This document shows, in pieces, positions 1-6,439 of a stretch of 28,293 bases of DNA. Each line of letters begins with the position of its first letter. Position 1 is the first letter of the stretch. Both the position numbers and the translations under genes were made by a program. The stretch spans positions 1 to 28,293 of the forward strand of contig CALIZL010000075.1 in NCBI GenBank assembly GCA_938028745.1, written 5' to 3'. Source of the DNA: an uncultured Prevotella sp. (GTDB taxonomy: Bacteria > Bacteroidota > Bacteroidia > Bacteroidales > Bacteroidaceae). Below the pieces are notes generated by a model that was not told where the DNA came from, searched no databases, and saw nothing but the letters and a program-made list of their open reading frames with translations.

Positions 1-76
1 GACAGGTATACGGATTCAGAAATGAGGAATACTTCACATTAAGACTATATGCATTACATGATAACCGTCTACGCAT

Positions 77-499
77 TTAACGGAAGAACCTTTTAAAGGC
101 ACTGATGTCCCACCCTTTTTCGGCAGACTTCAAGGCTACGATGGTTATAAAATCTTTCTGTACACTGTCTTTAAGTACCCATACGTCTTTTGCAGTAATC
201 AAAAGAGAATACCTCAACCATTTGGCATCCATGCCTTTGATCACAGCTTTTATAAGCCATGTATTAGCTTTGTCTTTGTGTTTACCAATAAAAGTCTTGC
301 CTGTCCATCGCAACCTATGAGTGCTCTCAACGTGTGTAACACGATAATTTGGCACTTCCTTCTCTCTCATGGAATCAGGCTGTATAATCTCATTCTTGTT
401 TTGTTGTGCATTGTCTTTTATGCGCAACGATGCTGTTTGCGCAATGCAATTGCAGAGCACGCAAGTCAAGCAAACTATATTTAACGTTAATCTTTTCAT
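77..499 (-). CDS. Small exported hypothetical protein (140 aa)
   Basis: I do not recognise this protein. The reading frame is open upstream to 583, but the ATG at 497-499 is chosen because it places a classic export signal at the N-terminus: MKRL followed by a hydrophobic stretch and then CNCIAQ. The upstream 28 codons are polar and lysine/asparagine rich and do not look like a leader. The Cys in CNCIAQ could be a lipobox, but a signal-peptidase I site after IAQ is equally plausible. The mature part, about 120 residues, is basic and mixed alpha/beta in character, with a repeated W-L-(I/R) pattern and no catalytic motif I can name. It ends in FKRFFR. It probably resides in the periplasm or at the envelope. 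No promoter of the TAnnTTTG type is evident upstream. Confidence 0.6.
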   Translation of the reverse strand: MKRLTLNIVCLTCVLCNCIAQTASLRIKDNAQQNKNEIIQPDSMREKEVPNYRVTHVESTHRLRWTGKTFIGKHKDKANTWLIKAVIKGMDAKWLRYSLLITAKDVWVLKDSVQKDFITIVALKSAEKGWDISAFKRFFR

Positions 500-842
500 G
501 CAGTCTTTATTCTTTTTGTCTCTTGAATTTTTGTTGGTTTGACATTGGGTTAATGGAACGTTTTCGTTAAGCCAAATGAACAACGTCGAGCTCGCTCGGA
601 CATTGTCATGGCGAGAAAACGCACTTTTCGAGGAACGAGAAAAGAAGGTTTATCAGCTGCCTCAATTTCTATATACAACTTTCCCGCCTTTATCAATCTG
701 AAAATAATCTCATCACTCGGTAAATGCCCTCCTATCCCCGATATACTCAAAAGAGCCATGTCACAACTCGTTATCAGAGTAAGACATAGCCCTTTCTTCT
801 AAATTTTATTTTTGGCGCACATCCTTGCTGGTGAGGCCGTTC
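500..842. other. Gene-free spacer of 343 bp
   Basis: The spacer lies between the small exported protein and the DUF5723 gene, both on the minus strand. Short overlapping open frames occur on both strands (550-759 minus, 608-802 plus), but neither has a leader, a promoter or a recognisable family, and they mirror each other. I see no clear terminator hairpin with a U-run and no tandem repeat. The stretch at about 580-600 (CGAGCTCGCTCGG) is weakly palindromic. Confidence 0.5.
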
Positions 843-2270
843 TTAGTGGCTGTTTCCCAAAGGAATACTTACGCCAATCATGCCGCTAATCGTGCGCGTA
901 TCTTGCCCGAAGTACATGTAATCGGTGGCCAATGTAACTGGGCCAAGCTTAAAACCAAGTCCCAAGCCCTTGCCTTGGCTTTGTATCATCGAGTAGCTTA
1001 GGGCGATGCCGATATGGCGGTTAAAGCTGTAATTGCCTGCAAGGGTCAGTTCCGATTGCGTATTTACCTCGCCAAAGCGTGTGGTTGAGAGTGCGCCAAC
1101 CGTCAACTTGTCTTCGAGCAGCTTGTATTGTGCGCCCAACACCATGGTGGTGCGTAGCGAAGTGGTGCGCGATTTGCTCTCTTCGGCCTTTAAGTTCCAC
1201 AGGTCTGAGTTAAACACGTCGCCGCTTTCTATGGTTTTTCTGAACTCACGACGGTGCTCGCCTGCGTGTACGCCGTCGAAATCGTACTCGCGATTAAAGT
1301 CGGAAACACCATTGATGGTTTTGCCTTGACCCCACGAAATGAAACCCAGGTCGAGCAAGGCTGCCGATAGGGTAAAGTCGCGGCCAAGCTTATAGGCTGC
1401 GCCAAGGTCTACTGCTGCACCGAAACCGGCAAGACCACCGCCGCCATCAATGTCAATTTTGTCTACGTACTTTTTGTCGTCGGTAACGAAAGTCAAGCCC
1501 GCCATCGAGCCTTGCACCTCTGCACGCGCCTTGATGGTGGCCTTTCCCTTAACCTTTTGCAGCTGTTCTTCGGTAATTGTCGACCAGTCTTGGTTGGCTG
1601 CAATATCTCGCAGGTTGGTTTGCATGGTAATTTCGTCAACCTTCATGTTGATGTCTGCGATGCCAAAGAGCAGCTTAACCTTGGCTCCCAGCACCAGTCG
1701 GTCGCCAAAAGGCCTTGTGTAGCCCACGCCTGCCTCCATGTACGAGTTGATTTTGGCCTGCATACCATTGGTGTGCAGGTTGGCATTGGCCCACGATTGG
1801 TCGCTCATTCCGCGCGAGGCTCGCATGAATTCGAACACGTCGCGCTTAACGTTTGCATCCAAATCGAGCTTTAAGCTGAGGTTAACGTTCCAGAAACCAT
1901 CGCCGGCCCACCAGCCCGCAGCGGCCAAATCGCTGGCCAACGACATGTTCAGGCGGTTGTTGTCTTTAAGCTGGTTGATGAATTTGTCGGTGGTAAAGTA
2001 GTCGGCTGTCTTTGAGCTGTTCAGTAGGTCAGAGAAATATTCAGACGAGATGGCGTTAGAACTAACGCCCATATTGAAAGCACCCAAGCCGGGAATGTTC
2101 ACAAATCCGCGCGAAGGTGCAAGTGCGGGGTTAAGCTGTTGCTTAAAACTTACGCCTTCCATGAAAAATGTTGTGCGATTGAATTGGGCGAACATCGCCA
2201 TTGGAGCAATACCCAACAATAGGGTTGCTAGAACTTTCAAGTTTCTTTTGGGGGTTGTTTTAATGTTCAT
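843..2270 (-). CDS. DUF5723 family outer-membrane protein (475 aa)
   Basis: This is a predicted secreted beta-strand-rich protein of the DUF5723 family, which is widespread in Bacteroidota and of unknown function. Residues 1 to about 28 form a signal peptide (basic KTTPKRN, hydrophobic LLLGIAPMAMFA, cleavage near AQ). The N-terminal part after cleavage (FFMEGVSFKQQLNPALAPSRGF) is the conserved opening I associate with this family. The rest alternates polar and hydrophobic residues with repeated glycine-aromatic turns (GAKVKLLFG, GAQYKLLED, GLGFKLGPV), as expected of a beta-barrel. It ends in MIGVSIPLGNSH. Its length is normal for the family. A good promoter lies 45-75 bp upstream, so it is probably transcribed alone. 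The family call is from memory of the N-terminal signature. The barrel topology is inference. Confidence 0.8.
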   Translation of the reverse strand: MNIKTTPKRNLKVLATLLLGIAPMAMFAQFNRTTFFMEGVSFKQQLNPALAPSRGFVNIPGLGAFNMGVSSNAISSEYFSDLLNSSKTADYFTTDKFINQLKDNNRLNMSLASDLAAAGWWAGDGFWNVNLSLKLDLDANVKRDVFEFMRASRGMSDQSWANANLHTNGMQAKINSYMEAGVGYTRPFGDRLVLGAKVKLLFGIADINMKVDEITMQTNLRDIAANQDWSTITEEQLQKVKGKATIKARAEVQGSMAGLTFVTDDKKYVDKIDIDGGGGLAGFGAAVDLGAAYKLGRDFTLSAALLDLGFISWGQGKTINGVSDFNREYDFDGVHAGEHRREFRKTIESGDVFNSDLWNLKAEESKSRTTSLRTTMVLGAQYKLLEDKLTVGALSTTRFGEVNTQSELTLAGNYSFNRHIGIALSYSMIQSQGKGLGLGFKLGPVTLATDYMYFGQDTRTISGMIGVSIPLGNSH

Positions 2271-2314
2271 CTATTATCGAGGAATTAGGTTATCAATCTT
2301 TTAATATTGTGCTG

Positions 2315-2345
2315 CAAAGATACAATTTGTTTTACATTTAGCAAA
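2315..2345 (-). promoter_or_regulatory. Bacteroidota-type promoter of the DUF5723 gene
   Basis: On the minus strand the -7 element reads TATCTTTG (2315-2322, plus-strand CAAAGATA), matching TAnnTTTG. A TTTG -33 element (2342-2345) stands 19 bp upstream, which is the family spacing. Transcription should start near 2308, giving a leader of about 40 nt. Confidence 0.75.
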
Positions 2346-2613
2346 GTTGTTTAACGAATTATCGCACGAAAAAGTTAAAAACAAACCTTGTGCGTGTGTT
2401 TTTTGCTGTGCAGTTGGTTTAGTTCATTGCCTCCCGGGGCATGTAATGTGTGGCCAATGTCTGTGTTTTCGGGTTAGTAAGCATAGCGGGGGGATGGGGT
2501 TAACGCAGGGATAAGGCCGTAATTGAAAGGCCAATAGCCCCATAACTTAGGCTGTTGGCGCATGGGGTAGCTGCTTGGCAAGGCGAGAAAGTGTGCGAAA
2601 CGGAAAGCATAAA

Positions 2614-2655
2614 GGAGATGGGCGAGCAGCTTTTCGTGGCTGTTCGCACATCTCC
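2614..2655 (-). terminator. Stem-loop after the barrel gene cluster
   Basis: GGAGATG (2614-2620) pairs with CATCTCC (2649-2655). Inside it, CGAGCAGC pairs imperfectly with GCTGTTCG around a loop TTTTCGTG. On the minus strand it lies about 43 nt beyond the stop at 2698 and is followed by CTTTATGC, a poor U-tract, so termination may be factor-assisted. Confidence 0.55.
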
Positions 2656-2697
2656 CTGTAAGTTTGTTGGGCTGGCTTTCGGCCTTTACGTATTGCG

Positions 2698-3321
2698 CTA
2701 CAATTCAAATTTGTAGCCAAGGGTGAATTGGAAAACGCTGTTCTTGTTGGTTAAATCCGAGTGATCGAACAATGAAACAATGCCTGGGCAGTAGCGTGCG
2801 TCGAGCACGAAGTTGCTGAACTCGTAAGATAAACCGATGGGTATGGCTATATCATAGTCACGCATGTTTGTGTTTTTATACTCAGGAATAGTCCTAACAT
2901 AGTCTCTGAGGTTCATATCTCCTGATTCGCCTTTGCGTTCTATATGTGTTTTGTCGCTCAACAAAAGGCCAGGTTGCACGCCAACCTTCGCAACTAAACC
3001 GTTCGTAATGTGGAAATTGAAGAGTACAGGAATGTTGAGGTATTCTAGATTCGCCGTGGCTTTAAGGTCGTTTTCGGAACGTTTGCAGCCTTGTTGCGAG
3101 TAAAGAGCACCTAGGGTGAGCGAGAAAGATTTGTTAAGTTGGTAATTGAGTTCAAAACCTCCGCAGAAACCAGCTTTCATGTCCATCTCAACCGTTGACT
3201 TAGTTAAGGTACTCAGGTTTAATCCTACTTTGGGCAGCAGGGTGAATGTGCCTGGTTCGGTTTGTGCGAACGATGTTGCAGCGAACAACAACGATAGGCA
3301 TAGGGTAGTAAATTTTTTCAT
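2698..3321 (-). CDS. PorT-like outer-membrane beta-barrel protein, copy 1 (207 aa)
   Basis: A small outer-membrane barrel of the PorT/OMP_b-brl type. Residues 1-20 (MKKFTTLCLSLLFAATSFAQ) are a signal peptide. The mature chain starts with the family pattern LLPKVGLNLSTLTKS and continues with alternating strands: GGFELNYQLN, LTLGALYSQQG, LEYLNIPVLFNFHI, GLVAKVGVQPGLLLSDK, IPIGLSYEFSNFVLDARY. It ends in FQFTLGYKFEL, whose final aromatic strand is the usual barrel insertion signal. It is most similar in its leader and N-terminus to the adjacent copy 2 (3535-4158) and less so to copy 3. It lies last in a three-gene minus-strand run. No TAnnTTTG promoter is obvious in the 213 bp before it, so it may depend on read-through. 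The ligand or partner is unknown. Confidence 0.85.
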   Translation of the reverse strand: MKKFTTLCLSLLFAATSFAQTEPGTFTLLPKVGLNLSTLTKSTVEMDMKAGFCGGFELNYQLNKSFSLTLGALYSQQGCKRSENDLKATANLEYLNIPVLFNFHITNGLVAKVGVQPGLLLSDKTHIERKGESGDMNLRDYVRTIPEYKNTNMRDYDIAIPIGLSYEFSNFVLDARYCPGIVSLFDHSDLTNKNSVFQFTLGYKFEL

Positions 3322-3358
3322 GTTAATTTGTTGTTTATGGGGTTTTATATAGTTATGT

Positions 3359-3440
3359 GTGTGTTAAACAGGCCCCGTTCCAAAATGGAACTCATGGTTC
3401 GGGAGGTGTTTTATAAGGTGATTAGTGTGTTAAACAGGCC
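3359..3440. repeat. 16-bp direct repeat GTGTGTTAAACAGGCC
   Basis: GTGTGTTAAACAGGCC occurs at 3359-3374 and again at 3425-3440, 66 bp apart, in the leader region of barrel copy 1. Between the copies is an inverted pair (GTTCC and GGAAC around AAAAT). It could be a duplicated operator or a leftover from the tandem gene duplication. Confidence 0.6.
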
Positions 3441-3481
3441 TGAAAGAAGCTTTTGCTTACCTTCTGGAATTGATGTTAGCC

Positions 3482-3522
3482 CCACGAAACCACTCCTCGC
3501 GTAGGCGAAAAGTGGCTCGTGG
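3482..3522 (-). ncRNA. Structured 3' UTR element, copy A
   Basis: It lies 13 bp after the stop of barrel copy 2. On the minus strand CCACGA pairs with TCGTGG and CCACT with AGTGG. Inside the loop a second helix TCGC-CTAC-GCGA forms. The same architecture recurs after barrel copy 3 (4253-4291), with identical inner-stem bases and a changed outer stem. It may act as a terminator or an mRNA-stability element. There is no U-run. Confidence 0.5.
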
Positions 3523-3534
3523 TGCTGTGTATGT

Positions 3535-4158
3535 TTAAAGGTCGAACTTGTACCCAACTGAAAGCTGGAACACGCTGTTTTTGTCTGACGAACGCGAATC
3601 GTTGAACAATGGAACTAAACCTGCGCAATATCGTGCATCTATTACCACATTACTAAATTCGTATGATACGCCAATGGGAATGGCCACATCAAACTTGCGT
3701 AGTTCGACGTTGCTATATTGTGGGGCGAGACGAATAAACTGCTCTACGCTCATTTCTATGGATGTTCCATTGCGTTTTGCGTTTGCTTTGTCGTTCACCA
3801 AGAAGCCTAGCTGTAAGCCTGCTTTGAGGGCAAGTCCCTTTGTTACATAGAAATTGATGAGTGCAGGAATGTTAAAGTAATCTAGTTTTACAGTTACATC
3901 AGTGCCATTAATGCTTTGTTTTCCACCTTGTTGCGAGTAAAGTCCTCCAAAAGACAGGGCAATAAGTCGGTTAATCTGATAGTTGAGCTCTAAACCCGTG
4001 ACCAGGCCTGCTTTCACATCAAGGTTTTGATCCGATGCTAGGATGTTACTTAGGTTCAATCCCACTTTGGGTTGCAGACTGAATGTGCCAGATTCGGCTT
4101 GCGCGAATGCCGTTGTTGCGAACAGCAACGACAGGCATAGGGTAGTAAACTTCTTCAT
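3535..4158 (-). CDS. PorT-like outer-membrane beta-barrel protein, copy 2 (207 aa)
   Basis: A paralogue of the neighbouring genes with exactly the same length as copy 1. The signal peptide (MKKFTTLCLSLLFATTAFAQ) differs from copy 1 at only two residues, then come ESGTFSLQPKVGLNLSNI and strands such as GLELNYQINRLIALSFGGLYSQQG, DYFNIPALINFYVTKGLALKAGLQ and IPIGVSYEFSNVVIDARY. The C-terminus FQLSVGYKFDL is the barrel-closing strand. Differences from copy 1 concentrate in the segments between strands (SDQNLD, NGTDVT, NAKRNGTSIEMSVEQ), which would be the surface loops. That fits diversification of exposed parts. It sits between copies 3 and 1 on the same strand with spacers of 146 and 213 bp. I see no independent promoter. 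Function beyond a barrel is not visible. Confidence 0.85.
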   Translation of the reverse strand: MKKFTTLCLSLLFATTAFAQAESGTFSLQPKVGLNLSNILASDQNLDVKAGLVTGLELNYQINRLIALSFGGLYSQQGGKQSINGTDVTVKLDYFNIPALINFYVTKGLALKAGLQLGFLVNDKANAKRNGTSIEMSVEQFIRLAPQYSNVELRKFDVAIPIGVSYEFSNVVIDARYCAGLVPLFNDSRSSDKNSVFQLSVGYKFDL

Positions 4159-4252
4159 CTTAATAAAAGTTTTATTGTTGTTTGATACTATGATATGTTT
4201 TTCGGCTAAGCCGAGAGAAACCTATGTAAGCAGTTGGCATCGTTGTTAACCC

Positions 4253-4291
4253 CACGATGCCACCCCTCGCGTGGGCGAAAAGTGGCTCGTG
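4253..4291 (-). ncRNA. Structured 3' UTR element, copy B
   Basis: It starts about 14 bp after the stop of barrel copy 3. On the minus strand CACGA pairs with TCGTG and GCCAC with GTGGC, with one bulged A. The inner helix is TCGC-CCAC-GCGA. The outer stem differs in sequence from copy A but keeps pairing, while the loop and inner stem are nearly unchanged. Confidence 0.5.
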
Positions 4292-4304
4292 TGGCTATTT
4301 ATTT

Positions 4305-4955
4305 TTAAAGATCGAACTTATACCCAACGGTGAATTGGAACACGCTGTTGTGCCCGTTGCGCCACCATGAGCGGGTGGTAACGTTGTTTAAGCCGAGGTT
4401 GTAGCGTGCATCGAACACCAATTGGCGATATTGGTACGAAATGGCGAAAGGCATAGAAAGGTCTACCGACTCGATGTAACCGTCGTCCCAGTGTAGGCGT
4501 TTCATCGAACGGTGGAAGTCTTCGTCGTAGCTGTATCCGTCCGTTCTTAGTGTCACGGCATCGTTCACTAGGATGCCCGGCTGCAAACCAACCTTTAACT
4601 CAAGCCCCGGCGCCACGTTGAAGTGCACCATGAAGGGCAGGTTGAGGTAGTCGAGATGGATGTCCGTGCGGTAATCCCTGCTGTAAAACCACGTGTTGGT
4701 TCCTTGTTGCGAATAGATAAGCGACCCAGAGAGCGTTACCACGTCGGAAACGCGGCAGCCCAATTCGCCACCTAATGCCAATCCTAGGCGTACATCGCCA
4801 CCCCAGTTGGTAACCGTGGCGATGTTGAAACCGCCCTTAGGCATGATGTACCATTGTGACGAACGCGCATAACTGCGCCTGTAACTTCGCCTACGTTGCG
4901 AAAAGGCGTTCACCGTGACGGCTAATAATAGCACCATCAATAAAATCTTTTTCAT
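4305..4955 (-). CDS. PorT-like outer-membrane beta-barrel protein, copy 3 (216 aa)
   Basis: The most diverged of the three tandem barrels and probably the first gene of the run. The signal peptide is MKKILLMVLLLAVTVNAFSQ, followed by a very basic, Arg/Ser/Tyr-rich segment (RRRSYRRSYARSS, residues 21-33) that the other two copies lack. The family core then begins: WYIMPKGGFNIATV, GGELGCRVSDVVTLSGSLIYSQQG, LDYLNLPFMVHFNVAPGLELKVGLQPGILVNDA, MPFAISYQYRQLVFDARYNLGL. It ends FQFTVGYKFDL, nearly identical to the other copies. The basic N-terminal linker would sit on the periplasmic side of the barrel and could touch LPS or peptidoglycan; this is inference. A promoter -7 box lies about 115 bp upstream. 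Confidence 0.85.
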   Translation of the reverse strand: MKKILLMVLLLAVTVNAFSQRRRSYRRSYARSSQWYIMPKGGFNIATVTNWGGDVRLGLALGGELGCRVSDVVTLSGSLIYSQQGTNTWFYSRDYRTDIHLDYLNLPFMVHFNVAPGLELKVGLQPGILVNDAVTLRTDGYSYDEDFHRSMKRLHWDDGYIESVDLSMPFAISYQYRQLVFDARYNLGLNNVTTRSWWRNGHNSVFQFTVGYKFDL

Positions 4956-5069
4956 AATTCTAGTTGTTACAATTCAGTTGATACGTAAAATAATAATTTA
5001 AATAGATACGATGATGCAGAGCCTGCACCATTAAGATTTTTCAAGGTATTCTCTCTCTTTATCTCGTGG

Positions 5070-5096
5070 CAAAGATATGTAAAAAAACAATACAAA
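5070..5096 (-). promoter_or_regulatory. Probable promoter of the barrel gene run
   Basis: The minus-strand -7 box TATCTTTG lies at 5070-5077. A TTTG at 5093-5096 is only 15 bp upstream, shorter than the usual 19-21, so the -33 is weak or absent. The predicted start is near 5063, with a leader of about 105 nt. Confidence 0.5.
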
Positions 5097-5161
5097 GCCT
5101 AATTCGATATGTATTTTTAACTTGTTTTAGACATCTTGACATGCAAGTGCTTGCTCGAACA

Positions 5162-5193
5162 TTTGCCTATGCCAACAAAAACGTTTATCTTTG
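5162..5193 (+). promoter_or_regulatory. Strong promoter of the glycosyltransferase-GH92 operon
   Basis: The -33 TTTG lies at 5162-5165 and the -7 TATCTTTG at 5186-5193, with 20 bp between them. This is a full match to the Bacteroidota consensus. Transcription should begin near 5200, giving a leader of about 130 nt before the ATG at 5333. Confidence 0.75.
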
Positions 5194-5332
5194 CAAGGCA
5201 AGGGAATGGCTCTTTAACGGCCGCCCACTAACAGCTACAATTATCGTAAGGCCCGTTTGCCGCCACGCCGATACGCTTTATTTTGCACGGCGAAAAGGCA
5301 AAGGTTGCCCAAAAACAAACTAAATTGCCCCT

Positions 5333-6349
5333 ATGAAGCATGCCGCAAAGATAGATGTTGCCGTGTTGATATTGTTTTTTAACCGTCCCGAACCCTTTGA
5401 AAAGGTTTTCAGGGCGGTGAAAGAGGCGCGCCCGTCGCGACTTTTTCTGTATCAAGACGGACCACGAGGCGAGAAAGACATGCCCGGCATTGAGGCTTGC
5501 CGACGCATTGCCGCCGACATTGACTGGGAATGCGACGTGAAACACCTGTACCAAGAGCGCAACTACGGCTGCGACCCCTCCGAATATATCTCGCAAAAAT
5601 GGGCTTTCTCGATGGCCGACAAGTGCATCGTGCTGGAAGACGACGACGTACCTACGCAGAGTTTCTTCCCCTTTTGCAAGGAAATGCTCGACCGATACGA
5701 ACACGATGAGCGCGTGTGGATGGTGGCAGGCTTTAACAGCGACGAGCAAACAAAGGATGTTGCAGGCGACTACTTCTTCACGTCGGTGTTCTCCATTTGG
5801 GGTTGGGCCTCGTGGCGGAGGGTTATCGACACGTGGGATGCCGACTATCGGTTTATGGACGACCCGCAAACGCTTGCCCAACTGCGCCAACTTATTGCCC
5901 AACGGCAACTTCGCCCCGACTTCTTAAAGATGTGTGCCGACCATAAGGCTAGCGGAAAAGCCTATTACGAAACCATTTTCTGGGCCTCGATGCTGCTCAA
6001 TTCGGGTGTGGCCATCATGCCCACGCGCAACCAAATAAACAATATCGGGGTGATAGAAGATTCTACGCACTTCTCAACCCTCAACACCATGCCTGCTCCT
6101 TTGCGCCGCATCTTCACCATGCAACGTATCGAGCAGCGCTTTCCACTTACGCATCCGCCCCACATCATCGAGCATGTGGCCTTTAAAGAGCGCGTTTATC
6201 GCCGCCACGCATGGGGACATCCGTGGATTAAAACGCGTTATGCCTTTATCGAACTGTGGCTCAACCTGCGCCACGGCAACTTTAAACAGATTGGCAAGTC
6301 TGCGGCTAAGCGCGTAAGAATGTGGCTCGGCACGGAGAAACATCGCTGA
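5333..6349 (+). CDS. Family-2-like glycosyltransferase, HlpA type (338 aa)
   Basis: A cytoplasmic sugar transferase with a GT-A fold. It opens with VAVLILFFNRPEPFEKVF (residues 8-25), the nucleotide-sugar-binding strand and FNRP motif typical of this group. QDGPRG (41-46) follows. The acidic LEDDDVP motif at 101-107 is the metal/nucleotide-binding DxD equivalent. WGWASWRR (about 156-163) and the acidic segment after it resemble the acceptor-side region of GnT-I/HlpA-like enzymes. There is no signal peptide and no transmembrane helix, so it acts on a lipid-linked or nucleotide-linked acceptor inside the cell. The C-terminus is basic (KSAAKRVRMWLG), which may attach it to the membrane. It has its own strong promoter and is followed after 90 bp by a GH92 gene on the same strand. 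The exact sugar and acceptor cannot be read from sequence. Confidence 0.8.
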   Translation: MKHAAKIDVAVLILFFNRPEPFEKVFRAVKEARPSRLFLYQDGPRGEKDMPGIEACRRIAADIDWECDVKHLYQERNYGCDPSEYISQKWAFSMADKCIVLEDDDVPTQSFFPFCKEMLDRYEHDERVWMVAGFNSDEQTKDVAGDYFFTSVFSIWGWASWRRVIDTWDADYRFMDDPQTLAQLRQLIAQRQLRPDFLKMCADHKASGKAYYETIFWASMLLNSGVAIMPTRNQINNIGVIEDSTHFSTLNTMPAPLRRIFTMQRIEQRFPLTHPPHIIEHVAFKERVYRRHAWGHPWIKTRYAFIELWLNLRHGNFKQIGKSAAKRVRMWLGTEKHR

Positions 6350-6361
6350 TAATGATACATT

Positions 6362-6398
6362 GGCAGCACCTGTATCTCCCCGAAAAAGGCAGGCTGCC
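6362..6398 (+). promoter_or_regulatory. Intra-operon hairpin between glycosyltransferase and GH92
   Basis: GGCAG (6362-6366) pairs with CTGCC (6394-6398) and CCTG (6369-6372) with CAGG (6390-6393), leaving a 17-nt loop. No U-run follows, so it is more likely an mRNA-processing or partial-attenuation site than a full terminator. The AC-rich stretch after it (AAAACAAAACAACAATATAAAAC) is a typical Bacteroidota translation-enhancing leader. Confidence 0.4.
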
Positions 6399-6439
6399 GC
6401 AACCCCTCTAAAACAAAACAACAATATAAAACAACAGAC

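Larger units (their letters stand above)
2271..2697. other. Gene-free spacer of 427 bp with promoter and terminator
   Basis: The spacer separates two minus-strand genes. Near its left end sits the promoter of the DUF5723 gene (2315-2345). Near its right end is the stem-loop at 2614-2655, which probably ends transcription of the barrel operon. The middle part (about 2350-2600) shows no open frame worth calling. It has a modest inverted pair around GCCCCA (2536-2541) and TGGGGT, and nothing else I can interpret. Confidence 0.5.
4956..5332. other. Divergent promoter region of 377 bp
   Basis: This spacer separates the minus-strand barrel run from the plus-strand glycosyltransferase. It holds two outward-facing -7 boxes (5070-5077 minus and 5186-5193 plus). 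Open frames across it are continuations of other frames and are not called. The left 100 bp is AT-rich, as expected of a leader. Confidence 0.6.

Noticed and set aside
5228..5908. 226-codon frame on the minus strand opposite the glycosyltransferase
   Set aside because: It lies antisense to a gene with intact GT motifs, has no leader or family pattern, and starts from the codon bias of the real gene.
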